Shown here: piece after piece, positions 11,661 through 20,491 of the stretch
Position numbering within the stretch: the stretch's first letter is position 1
Layout: every line of letters begins with the position of its first letter
NCBI GenBank assembly: GCA_034769895.1
Contig: CM068375.1
Span: 254,179,542 to 254,243,541 of the forward strand
Source of the DNA: Magicicada septendecula
Taxonomy: Eukaryota; Arthropoda; Insecta; Hemiptera; Cicadidae
Reading direction: 5' to 3'
DNA length: 64,000 nucleotides
Translations under genes and position numbers: made by a program
The notes under the pieces: model-generated
The model's input: the letters and a program-made list of their open reading frames with translations, nothing else
Told to the model about the DNA's origin: nothing
Databases searched by the model: none

Positions 11661-14343
11661 CTAAAACCCTAAGAGGATCGGTGAGGATATGGTGCCAACA
11701 ACCCCCCATTAATTTCTTAACGCTTCATGGGTAAACTACCCCCCTAGCTCGGCGACTATGGCTGCACCTGAACTATATTACTGGACTTCTCTATTCGAGA
11801 TCCCAACACCATAAAATCGAACAGACACGCACCGCAGCGCGCCTAACCTTCTATCATTCTACCCCCAAAATCAAAACCCTGGCCTCATACCATGCCCAAT
11901 CCTCAACCGATGTGTTCCCCCTTATCATGCACACTGGGTCGCCTTTGGCACATACTGGGCGTGTACACATATTCCTTAATACATCCTAACCAATTTTTTT
12001 TTATTTAAAATTCGTAAAATATATATCTTTAACTTCAAAAACTCATTTAAGTTCAAAATTAACTTGTGATATCTCCATTATGTTCTCAAAAAAATAAAAA
12101 ATCTTTTACATGAATCTTCTATTATTGCTTACTAACCGCTAACACTCATAAAACACAAATTGAACATCTTACTAAAACATGAATTCACTTACCTTAACAT
12201 TTGTTTACACACATATATACTAAACAATATAATTCAATAAACATAATAGTAACACACAAACAATAATATACTTGAAACTCAAACATCAACTATATGGCAG
12301 GTCTAAAATAAAAATTAAAAAAAAAAAATAATAAATAAATTTATCAAAATATCTTTTTTCTCCATATTAAAAAAAAAAAAAAAAAATATTTAATGCAATC
12401 AAGAAATAAAACCTCAGAAAAATGGTTCTGTCTGCAACATCAGTCATCAGCTGATCTCTCTAAGTCAAGTCAATGCCCTTGACATACATATGTTATACAC
12501 AGGGCTACATCATAAAGTACATAGAACATCTTTAAAATTCTTTACCTTTAAACACAATACAATATAATAAAATAAGACATACAAAATTTACATGGTTATT
12601 TTCGTCTTACTATAAACAATAAAATTTACATTTAAATTGACCAAAATTTACACACTTTAGCTTGAATGGTTTTCAACTTCTATTAAAATCTGTCACTTGT
12701 TTCAATTAATTTTATGTTTTGACTATGATTTACTTTCTTTAACATTTTCATTCTCAATTAGTTTGGGTGACTCTATTATTTATAACATTTCCATTTACAC
12801 TTGGCATTTACATATAATCTTACTCCCCTTATGACTCGAATACTCACTTAACAGCATTAACTAGTATGACACCCAACTCTCAAAACATCTATCTCCACCA
12901 ACTTACTACTCTAACTCCCATTTACTCATTCTACCCCTACAACAAAATACTCTCTACCCATTTTGTACTCAGGATGTGTGTTCCCTCATCTCACCACCGT
13001 GTGCTCCACATCTTGCCCTTCCTATTTACCCGGCAATCACTCCCTGAAAACCCACTACTACCCGCCACAACGCCTTTCGTTGTGGACTCCTTACCACACC
13101 ACCCCCCTTTACAAAATCACCATCAACTAATTACTCTCCCAATACATCACTTTCATCTACAAAATATCTCCACTTATTTATTACCTCAAAATTTCATTCA
13201 TTCCTCTACATATTTTCCCCATAGCTACTGTGTCACTATTACATCTCAAATTCTACATTACATTTATTCACAACAATCTTATTTTGTTCAACTCCCCTTT
13301 TAAACTTAACTTGGACTGATTTAAATGTCCTAACAAAATAATAATCACCCAAATTCTAACATTTACTACATCTTACATTACAGTTACCATTGAAAAATCA
13401 AAATTATCTCAAACACATTTTACCATTTAATTCCAAATCTCTTAAACCACACTGAAAATCTATTATTCAAACATTAATTATATTCAAACATTTAATTACA
13501 CTGAAAAGTTTGCAAATTATTTGTAAGTGACATACTACATTTATACCTCCAGCAATCAGCTGATTTTCTTGGCAAGGTGAATGACCTTTCTATAGATATG
13601 TAAACAACAATATTATATAAAGTACATATTTTTTGTAATCCTTATACCTAACATACTACATACAGTTAATGCACATACACAAATTATATAGTTATCCTAC
13701 AATGTTATTTGAATTCATTACAATTTAAATCTGGTACTTAAAATGGTTTTGCTCTCATAGGGACATACATCGCTACTCATTGAGACATAGTCATAGCAAC
13801 AGTTACTGAACAGCTCTATGGATTGTCAACCCCCAACTCTCTCTATAGAGTCGTGTTATAAGCTGACTGCCCGCTGTTTACAGAGGTCGTCACCCTCTCG
13901 CTGAATTTACAGCTACACTCCTACTACATCGTTACTTAAAGTCCCCCCTTTTACCCTGTTACAATTAGGTAAACCACCTGTCGGTCGGTCTAGGTATTTA
14001 CTTTGTGCACAGATGCGTTATCTGTGCCCCTGGCTTGTAACTGCCAGCTCCTTTACAACACACACTATTGTTTACTGCTGGTGGACTGTGGCGTCCATTT
14101 GCATCCCCAAGAACTGAAGTTACATGTATAAGGTATAGTCGCTGACTATACCACTCTTGGTTCAGCGTTACATAACAATTCGGTATTACTGATGTCTGAG
14201 GACACCAGTAATCCTACTAAAATGATTCACACACCCTTAATCACAGCACTATCGACACCTTCGACGATAGCCGCTGTTCCACAGTTATGTAGTTTCCCCT
14301 GTTTACCCCCCGGTTCAAATTCAATATTCACCAATTTTGTAAC
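11661..14343 (-). other. family A internal non-coding region, 3' part
   Basis: No minus-strand gene is visible. Two blocks match family B. At 11778-11814 is a near-identical stretch (ACTGGACTTCTC ... GAGATCCCAACACCATAA). At about 12978-13120 is a diverged block matching family B copy 1 at 22930-23080, with a hairpin at 13065-13085 (CCACAACG/CGTTGTGG). Much of 12000-13550 is almost free of G on the plus strand. Two similar stretches at about 12449 and 13553 (both around ATCAGCTGAT) may be an old internal duplication. The part at 13790-14343 has more ordinary composition and no recognised feature. Confidence 0.55.
13065..13085 (-). other. hairpin in a segment conserved between families A and B
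   Basis: CCACAACG (13065-13072) and CGTTGTGG (13078-13085) pair perfectly over 8 bp with a 5-nt loop. The homologous place in family B (23025-23044 in copy 1) keeps a weaker version (CAAC/GTTG with a bulge). It lies in a non-coding segment conserved between the two families. Confidence 0.45.
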
Positions 14344-14461
14344 TACAGTAAACCCTCGATTTAACGGACTAATTGGGGCTGAGGGGTGTCCGTTAAATCG
14401 CAAATTTTGTTTTTTGAGGATATATTTAAATCAAATAGGCCTATAACACTTGAAATTTTAA

Positions 14462-14920
14462 TACTATTAATATCATGCAAATACCGTATTGTTCCGAATT
14501 CAAGCCGCACTTTTTCTCCTAAAAACATGGTCGCTAATTTGGCATGCGGCTTGCATTCACACGCTTACAAAATTCGAAGTTATACCTGACTTCTGGCGGG
14601 ACGAACGCTTTTGGTATCTATGAGTTGTTTACTGCGTAAGCAACAGCAGTTTGCCTGGCTGTTGTTAACTCTGGCATTATGATTTATGACTGCAACCGTA
14701 CGTTTTAACAGCAAACTGAACAAGGAATAGGAAGAAAAAGTGCGTGCGCACGCGCGCGTGCTCGCACCCTTCTGTAGGCAGCAAGACAAAGGATGAGTAG
14801 AGGGGGTGTGAGTAACATGTTTCTAAATAACGGGTAAACTGCCAGTATGGTTTTCTATTGTAACAGCGACAACATCGCTTATCTGTATTTTAATACGTAC
14901 TATTAATATCATGCAAATAC
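14462..14920. repeat. possible nested insertion in Tigger, flanked by 23-bp direct repeats
   Basis: The 23-bp sequence beginning TACTATTAATATCATGC occurs at 14462-14484 and again at 14898-14920. The 413 bp between begin CCGTATTGTTCCGAATTCAA, followed by gccgcac, a wording seen in widespread dispersed repeats. Either a repeat inserted with a long target duplication, or a segment of Tigger was duplicated. The element inside is not identified. Confidence 0.45.
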
Positions 14921-14938
14921 AATGTTATATACACACCT

Positions 14939-16582
14939 TTATTTATTCTGGATAAAAGCATCAAGAGTCAGTTGTTTTCCACTAGAATGTTGCTTCTTTA
15001 TTATTAAAAATCTAAACTGTCTAAAATGGTCATAATAAGCACACACTTCTGGATCTGAAGACTCCCCAATGTACGCGATAATTTCGTCCATGCTGTTTCT
15101 TATCGCTGATAATTTAGGGCCTTTTGTAACAGATGTTTCTTCATCGTCATCAACTCCATCTTCTTGATCGTCGTGTAGAACAGATTCCGCGATCTCTTCC
15201 TGACTCAGGATTTGGTAGCCTGGATCACCCTTGTCCAAGTTTAGCCACTGTTCTATGTCATTCTCGTTTACTTCTTCACCAGCCTTCTTTACAGTTTCAT
15301 AGAAATCGGATGTTTCAAATCCTCTAAAATCATACTCCAGTTCAGTCCCAATCAGTAACTGTGTCCACCCATTACCCAATGTTGTTTCCTTCATCTCCTT
15401 CCATGCGGCAACAAAATTAAAGATGGCGGATTTGATGTTGTATGCATGCAGATTTTGCAGCGTTCTAGCTCCTCTCATGTCGTTTTCATGGTCTTGTTCG
15501 TCCTCCAAGACAACCATCACCTCTTCAAGAAACTTCTTCTTGTACAGCCTTTTGCAGGCAACAATGACTCCTTGGTCCATTGGCTGTAAAATTGAAGTGG
15601 TGTTCGGAGGGAGGAAGACGAATTTTATTTTTCCGTCGTTGCTAACTAACTTCTCGGAGTTGCGATGGGCCGGTGCATTGTCCAGTAGTAAGACGGCTTT
15701 CACTGCATGCGATGGAATTTTCATAGTCTGCTCTTGAAAACGTCGCACTTCTGGCACAAAATGATTAGAAAACCAGTCTGAAAAAATACTGAAGGTAAAC
15801 CAAGCATTTTTTGAACTTTCATAAATGACTGGCAACTGGTTCATTATGTTCTTTATCACACGAGGTTTCTTTGTGTTTCCGACTATGACTGGAGTAAGTC
15901 GATGCAAACCATCAGCATTCGCACACAGTAGGGCAGAAAGCCGCTCCTTGTTGAGTTTACGGCCTGGTGTGCTAGTTTCATGTTTGTGTGCCAGAGTATT
16001 TTCAGGCACAGCACGAAAGTAGAGACCAGTCTCATCAGCATTGTAGACCTGAGACAAAATGAGACCCTCAGATTCGATCGTTTCCTTTATATGTTGACGA
16101 AAAGCCTCAACTTGTTCAGTGTCTGCACTCAGCGCTTCACCACATGTTGATCTATTTGTGATGCCATGCCGTTTACGAAAACGCCAAAGCCACCCATCAC
16201 TCGCCTGAAATTGGATACCAATATTTTTCGCCAGTTTATCAGCAGCAGCCCGCAACTCCACACTACGAACAACGACGCCACTAGAACGTTGTTGAATAAA
16301 CCACTTGTACACAGCATCCTCTAATTGTTTGTGTTTGGCTAATTTAATGTGTTTTCTTTCTCCCTCATTCTTCAAACTATCAACACTGTACTTTAGTGAA
16401 AACTGAATAAGTTTATCTTTATTCTTTCGAATGTCTGAAACGGTTTGTTTCTTTATACCGTACACTTCACAAACATGTGCAACAGACGCGCCACCTTCAA
16501 GTTTACTTATTAGTTCAAGCTTTTGCTTTATACTCAAGTCACGTTTTTTCATAACGCCAGACATACTTATGCTGTAATTCAC
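14939..16582 (-). CDS. Tigger/pogo (jerky-like) transposase, full-length 547 aa
   Basis: Cut-and-paste DNA transposase of the pogo/Tigger group, acting in the nucleus on the element's own terminal repeats. Residues about 11-60 form a CENP-B/Psq-type helix-turn-helix (KKRDLSIKQKLELI ... YGIKKQTVSDIRKN). Residues about 80-145 form the second, CENP-B-box-type DNA-binding domain, ending in SDGWLWRFRKRHG. The DDE-type catalytic core keeps all three acidic residues: D183 in NADETGLYFR, D301 in LLLDNAPAHR and D336 in LQPMDQGV, a DDD triad as usual for this group. An acidic stretch lies at 464-482. The C-terminus holds QLTLDAFI (537-544), which resembles a PCNA-interacting box. The frame has no stop or shift. 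The first ATG is used here, but M7 or M11 are equally possible starts. It is related to host proteins of the JRK/TIGD family, but its position between intact terminal repeats marks it as a transposon gene. Confidence 0.93.
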   Translation of the reverse strand: MNYSISMSGVMKKRDLSIKQKLELISKLEGGASVAHVCEVYGIKKQTVSDIRKNKDKLIQFSLKYSVDSLKNEGERKHIKLAKHKQLEDAVYKWFIQQRSSGVVVRSVELRAAADKLAKNIGIQFQASDGWLWRFRKRHGITNRSTCGEALSADTEQVEAFRQHIKETIESEGLILSQVYNADETGLYFRAVPENTLAHKHETSTPGRKLNKERLSALLCANADGLHRLTPVIVGNTKKPRVIKNIMNQLPVIYESSKNAWFTFSIFSDWFSNHFVPEVRRFQEQTMKIPSHAVKAVLLLDNAPAHRNSEKLVSNDGKIKFVFLPPNTTSILQPMDQGVIVACKRLYKKKFLEEVMVVLEDEQDHENDMRGARTLQNLHAYNIKSAIFNFVAAWKEMKETTLGNGWTQLLIGTELEYDFRGFETSDFYETVKKAGEEVNENDIEQWLNLDKGDPGYQILSQEEIAESVLHDDQEDGVDDDEETSVTKGPKLSAIRNSMDEIIAYIGESSDPEVCAYYDHFRQFRFLIIKKQHSSGKQLTLDAFIQNK

Positions 16583-17047
16583 TAATAAAGTAATGGACCT
16601 TGCTGTAACAACGCAAGTATAAACTCGTTAAGACTCTCTATTTAACACGTGCAAGGTTCGTACTATAGAAACACATGTAGTGTACACGGTGTGTTCTCTG
16701 AATAAACTGATGCGACGCTGTACGAATGTGAACTGCGCGTGCATACGATTTATCATGAAGATAGCCGAATATTCAAGAGTGAAAATGCGTTGCTATGGTT
16801 ATGAACTACCACCAAATTTAAATCACAACCATGGACTTCAAAAACTTAATCGTGATTTTTTTCGTCTCAAAATTTTTTTTAACATGATAATGTTTTTAGG
16901 CTGGGGGTCATTCCACAAAATGCGTGATGCAAAATGTGTAACATCATCGAAAAATGTAACGCTCCAGGTGATGTTAGTAATAAATAAATTTGGTCACAGT
17001 GAAATAAGATGCATATCAGTGTATATTGTTCAGTGTTAGTTGTCGTG
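16583..17047. other. Tigger upstream non-coding region
   Basis: Sequence between the transposase start and the small opposite-strand frame. It presumably contains the transposase promoter; no specific element was recognised. A plus-strand open frame at 16680-17039 has no motif and is not called. Confidence 0.4.
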
Positions 17048-17272
17048 ATGTCTTCCGCTGAACGTGTGCGACGCCTGCGTCAACGACAACGCAAAGACGG
17101 GGATCATGAAGAATTAAATGAATTCTTATCTCCGTTCTCATCAAATACAATTGGAGATGAGAAAATTTGCGTGTTTCAAAACAAGAAACGAAAGAATGCT
17201 GCGATAGCCAAGCAATATCGCCAGAACAGGAGAGTCTGGAGTTTATGCACATTATACGTTTCAAAAGCCTAA
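17048..17272 (+). CDS. small basic open frame inside Tigger, opposite strand, uncertain
   Basis: A 74-codon frame from the ATG at 17048 runs opposite to the transposase, in the region upstream of it. It starts MSSAERVRRLRQRQRKDG, a type of basic N-terminal peptide (SAAER-x-RRYRQR) seen at the start of many transposon-associated and uncharacterised animal proteins. It continues with a second basic stretch (NKKRKNAAIAKQYRQNRR). It could be a captured exon, a second element gene, or chance. No catalytic or metal-binding motif is present, and a longer in-frame start at 17009 is less likely. Confidence 0.3.
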   Translation: MSSAERVRRLRQRQRKDGDHEELNEFLSPFSSNTIGDEKICVFQNKKRKNAAIAKQYRQNRRVWSLCTLYVSKA

Positions 17273-17322
17273 AAACATTATCATGCTTTTTTTTTTGTCC
17301 GTTAAATCGAGGGTTTACTGTA

Positions 17323-18326
17323 CTTACATAATTCCACGGTCAGGGCCTGGTGAAACCGTGACCGCCCAAAATGTGGGGAAACTACCAAAAGACATATAAG
17401 GCCAACGCTGACACTGCTACTACAGTTCACAGAAGGTCAACTCTTATATGTTTGGGTATATTAATTACTTTTTCATTCTTAACATAATACATACAATATA
17501 CTCATAATTAACATGGCGATTATTCCATTAAAACAAACAATTCATATTTAAGGGTGATCAGAAATTACACATCTTACATCCTTACATTTGCATATAAAAT
17601 TATAAACATTATATTTTAATGTTAATTGAACTTCTATTTATTAATTATTTATTATTTACTATACCATTAACTTTTCCAAAAATTTTTCTTTATAACATTT
17701 CATTTAAAATTTGCTATTTAAACATTGAACATTTTGATTTATATAAATTGCATTATAAAATTTCATACAGTACCTCACTCACATACTGTCATAAACACAA
17801 ACTATCAACACCAAACACCAATAACTCCATGTACCTTCTGAAACATTTTAACAGCCCTGTTATTCCACAAACTAAATATAATTTAACATTTATTTATTTA
17901 TTAATTATTATCAAATTTAAATCTCATAAAATAATTTAAATTCATCATCACAATACAATTATGTAACATTTTAAATTGATCAAAAATATTTAAACATCTC
18001 AAAAAAATAAACATCTCAATTATTTAAAAACACAAGTTATTTTAATTACTCTACTTCAAAACAATTACCATACGTTAATTATCACCTTTGTAATCATTTA
18101 TTTAATCTGACAAAATATTATTATTATTAAAACAGTTTCTACTACATACACATTGTTTACCTCACATACTTGTTCCAATACAAACACAATTAATTTTACT
18201 AAAATTTATTTACAAATCTTTGTCATTATTTTTCTATTTACCACACTTCATTTCCTAATTCAGCAAGGTCATAATCACAAATTAAAATATTTAATATATT
18301 TAAATGTCCATTTATTGATTTCTTAT
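17323..18326 (-). other. family A internal non-coding region, downstream of gag
   Basis: Continuation of family A on the other side of the Tigger insertion, between the gag-like stop codon and the insertion. It is very AT-rich with almost no G on the plus strand, like the matching region of family B. No gene is visible on the minus strand. A small imperfect inverted repeat (CACGG/CCGTG) lies at 17333-17366. Confidence 0.5.
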
Positions 18327-19006
18327 CTAACCGCCATCGTTGTATAATAGTCTTATTTTTTTATAACACTTCTCATTCTTGCTCACACTCAATTTATCAT
18401 TATTATTATAATAACCCATTAACTCTATGTCATTCATTGTACCATTATAATTTATACGATTATTCCCTATTATTATTTCATAAACCTTGTCAATATTAGT
18501 TATTTTTGTCCAGTCTCCATCAGTACTTTTGGTTAACATCAGGTAAGTTATTTTATCATTTATAACAGTATTATCAAAATATTCATCTCTCTCTATCTTA
18601 TAATGCAAGTCACTTTTTTCATCTGTCTCAATATCTAAACTCTGCACTAACCTTTCATAACCTCTATTAACCTCAAAAATCTCTATTTCTCTTTCTCTCA
18701 TTACAACACCTCTCATAACCCCACTGAACTATCTCATTCCATGCAAAGGGCACCACTAAATACCTATTACCTCTACTACCAGGTAAACCACAAAAAACTA
18801 AGGGACCATCCGAAGACACCTCGTCTTCCACACCACCACCAGAGGAAACTCTGTCCTCATAAAACACCAGTGAACATTCCATTTCACAATAAACTTGGGG
18901 AAAATCTGCCCTCTGCCCCTCTAAACTCTCTACACACACACTCATACCCTCATCAACACTTATCTAAAAAAGAACTTTTTCTTGTGAAACTTACTGTTTT
19001 TTGTTG

Positions 19007-19040
19007 GACGCGTTTTGGCGTACGTATCCGCCTTCTTCAG
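19007..19040 (-). ncRNA. hammerhead-like motif, sense to the Penelope ORF, core mutated
   Basis: Read on the minus strand: CTGAAGA, then GGCG...CGCC as stem II, then AAAA where the conserved GAAA is expected, then CGCGTC. It overlaps the stop codon of the endonuclease remnant. The G-to-A change at the first base of GAAA removes a residue needed by known hammerheads, so this copy should be inactive. One extra A separates the CUGANGA box from stem II. Confidence 0.55.
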
Positions 19041-19429
19041 CTTTGAGTCAGACTGCCATCATTTCGTAACGGTTGTTGTGTGGAAGGTGTAGTGGGGGTG
19101 GTGTGTGGAGGAAGGGGATTGGCGCGGGGATTCACCTTGATGTTTGTTTTTTGTAAAATTGTGTCAAAAAGTGTATGTGATTTATATTGTAATTGATCGT
19201 TAAGTATGTTGTTTTGTTGTGTTGTGTGGTGTTTATATATTTCGTATTGTTCAGTTGTGTTGAGTTTTCGACCTTTAGGTAAGTAATGTAAAATTTCAAG
19301 ATTAGTGTCTATGTTGGTGTAACTGTGGTTTTCTATGTGTATGTGTGTGGCAAATGCGGAGTGTATATTGTTGTTGGTTAGAGCTTTTAAGTGTTCAGAA
19401 TAACGGGATGAAAAAGATGGCAGTCTGAC
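19037..19429 (-). pseudogene. Penelope-like retroelement, C-terminal GIY-YIG endonuclease remnant
   Basis: A 131-codon open stretch ends at the TGA at 19037-19039. It reads PSFSSRYSEHL near its start, then a run with FATHIHIENHSYTNID, LEILHYLPKGRKLNTTEQ, YEIYKHH, NNILNDQL and LFDTIL. This is the characteristic distal part of the GIY-YIG endonuclease domain that closes Penelope-like polyproteins, where the endonuclease nicks the target for priming. The GIY-YIG motif proper and the whole reverse transcriptase are absent because the copy is truncated upstream. There is no start codon and it is not expected to be expressed. The Pro/Thr-rich tail runs directly into the hammerhead-like region. Confidence 0.85.
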
Positions 19430-19435
19430 TCAAAG

Positions 19436-19469
19436 CTGAAGAAGGCGGATACGTACGCCGAAACGCGTC
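19436..19469 (+). ncRNA. hammerhead ribozyme-like motif, intact core
   Basis: Plus-strand order: CTGAAGA (19436-19442, fits CUGANGA), stem II GGCG...CGCC, GAAA (19460-19463), then CGCGTC (19464-19469), whose self-complementary CGCG fits the very short stem III of Penelope-type hammerheads. Cleavage would be expected after GTC at 19469. One unpaired A lies between the first box and stem II. Stem I partners were not clearly identified, so activity, perhaps only as a dimer, is uncertain. Confidence 0.55.
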
Positions 19470-20244
19470 CAACGAAAAACAGTAAGTCTCACAAGAAAAA
19501 GTTCATTTTTAGATAAGTGTTAGTGCTGTGAAAGAAGAGATGAATAATCAAGACAACCTCATCAACACTTTCTCTACTCACAACCTTACACTCTAAGACC
19601 ACGTTTTGAATTACACCACTGTTATCACTCGTTAACCCATTATTATAATTATCGCTATTACTCACCTTGTCTACCGCCACCTGTTTTGCACCTAAATTAC
19701 TACCACTGTTAATACATGTCTCTCCGTTATCTTCACTTATTTTGCTCTTACCTGTATTTATCACCCACACTCACATTCTCTCAATATTCTGTTCTAATTT
19801 GCTAACGTTACTGGTAAATATCTCCTTGGTTTTCTCGACATTTTTATTGATTTCATTTATATGGTTTTTCAACTCACTGAAATTGCTTTCGTATTTGATT
19901 TTTTGTTCGTTAATTTCACTACTCAATTTATCAAATTTATTATCAAAACGACTATTCATTTTATCGAAGACATTTTTGACTTCTTTATTGTGTTCTTTCA
20001 ATTCATTAAATTGTTTTAGTAAAAAACTCATTACGTCATTGTCCAATTTATTACATTTTGTCGAGGTTGGAGTTAATTGGACCCCCGAATCCTCTGTTAT
20101 ATTTGTTTCATCTGTAACACTTATATTGATATTTTTATCGTCTTGCCCTACATTGGGTGTTGAATGTACTTCGGGTCTGTTTATAACAGCTGATTCGTCA
20201 AAATTAATTATTTCACTTACAATACTTTCATCATTTCCTGCCAT

Positions 20245-20471
20245 ATTTATAAATTTACTGATTTAAATTTGCTTAAAATTTTAAAAACATCTAACACTTA
20301 ACTCTTAACACTTGACATACCATTTTATGTATTCTACGTATTGTTACATAACCTCTAAATCACAAATCTCGTAATTTTAAACATTTTTTCTTATAAAAAA
20401 CCGCCCATTATCATCACCTATTTTGTACTTCAAATCAGGCCTAAACCCATATGAATTAATTCATCCGCGTT
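20245..20471 (-). other. family A leader between primer-binding site and gag-like gene
   Basis: 227 bp of AT-rich sequence upstream of the gag-like ATG, in the place of a retroelement leader. No upstream open frame or specific signal was recognised. Confidence 0.45.
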
Positions 20472-20489
20472 ATCCTGGCAGGGTCGCCA
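20472..20489 (-). other. family A primer-binding site, tRNA-Arg-like
   Basis: On the minus strand the LTR end ...CTGTAACA is followed by two bases and then TGGCGACCCTGCCAGGAT. The reverse complement ATCCTGGCAGGGTCGCCA has the form of the last 18 nt of a tRNA: five T-stem bases, seven acceptor bases, discriminator G and CCA. It resembles tRNA-Arg ends used as primers by some insect gypsy-type elements. The tRNA identity is inference. Confidence 0.7.
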
Positions 20490-20491
20490 AT

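Larger units (their letters stand above)
14346..17320 (-). mobile_element. Tigger/pogo-type DNA transposon (2975 bp), nested in family A
   Basis: The element is bounded by TA (14344-14345 and 17321-17322). Its terminal inverted repeats start CAGTAAACCCTCGATTTAAC on both ends and match for about 24 bp, the CAGT start being typical of Tigger/pogo elements. It holds a complete minus-strand transposase gene (14939-16582). It interrupts the G-poor family A internal DNA, and the base composition changes abruptly at both ends. The inserted state, matching ends and unbroken gene suggest a recent arrival. A possible further insertion lies within its 3' region (14462-14920). Confidence 0.93.
18961..19556 (-). 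mobile_element. Penelope-like element fragment with inverted terminal copies
   Basis: This 596-bp insertion is flanked by an exact 13-bp target duplication CCTCATCAACACT (18948-18960 and 19557-19569). About 95 bp at the left end reappear inverted at the right end, each containing a hammerhead-ribozyme-like core. Between them the minus strand encodes the C-terminal end of a Penelope-type GIY-YIG endonuclease. A 5'-truncated coding part joined to an inverted partial copy is a known structure for Penelope-like insertions. The element landed in the family A gag-like gene and so is younger than family A. Confidence 0.85.
18327..20244 (-). pseudogene. family A gag-like gene, disrupted
   Basis: Homologue of the 434-aa family B protein, now in pieces. 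The N-terminal part (20244-19771, 157 aa) has an acidic, Ser/Thr/Asn-rich leader followed by a long charged coiled coil (LLKQFNELKEHNKEVKNVF to SKLEQNIERM). A stop at 19771-19773 and a frame change lead to a middle piece ending in VSRESVDEVV near 19560. The Penelope-like insertion then interrupts the gene at a 13-bp target duplication (18948-18960, 19557-19569). The C-terminal piece resumes at 18945 (LVFYEDRVSSGGG) and shifts frame near 18690-18716. It ends with EVNRGYERLVQSLDIETD and the tail KKIRLLYNDGG, matching KIRLLFNDGG in family B. No zinc knuckle, protease or polymerase motif is present. 'Gag-like' rests on its place right after the primer-binding site and on the coiled coil. Confidence 0.75.

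Noticed and set aside
12866..13303. 145-codon plus-strand open frame in family A
   Set aside because: Same composition effect: 12901-12960 contains no G at all, so long open frames arise by chance. It runs opposite to the element and has no recognisable domain.
13930..14343. A third LTR edge suggested by CCCCCC...TGTTACAATTAGG near 13958
   Set aside because: No matching partner repeat, no primer-binding site, and the pyrimidine run is on the wrong side for a polypurine tract in either orientation.
16129..16317. Extra frames overlapping the Tigger transposase on both strands
   Set aside because: Shadows of the long transposase frame, which has clear domains.
19667..20266. 199-codon plus-strand frame
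   Set aside because: Exact antisense of the family A gag-like coiled coil; the Lys/Glu-rich coding strand gives a Leu/Ser/Phe-rich shadow. The 80-codon frames opposite each family B gag are the same effect.
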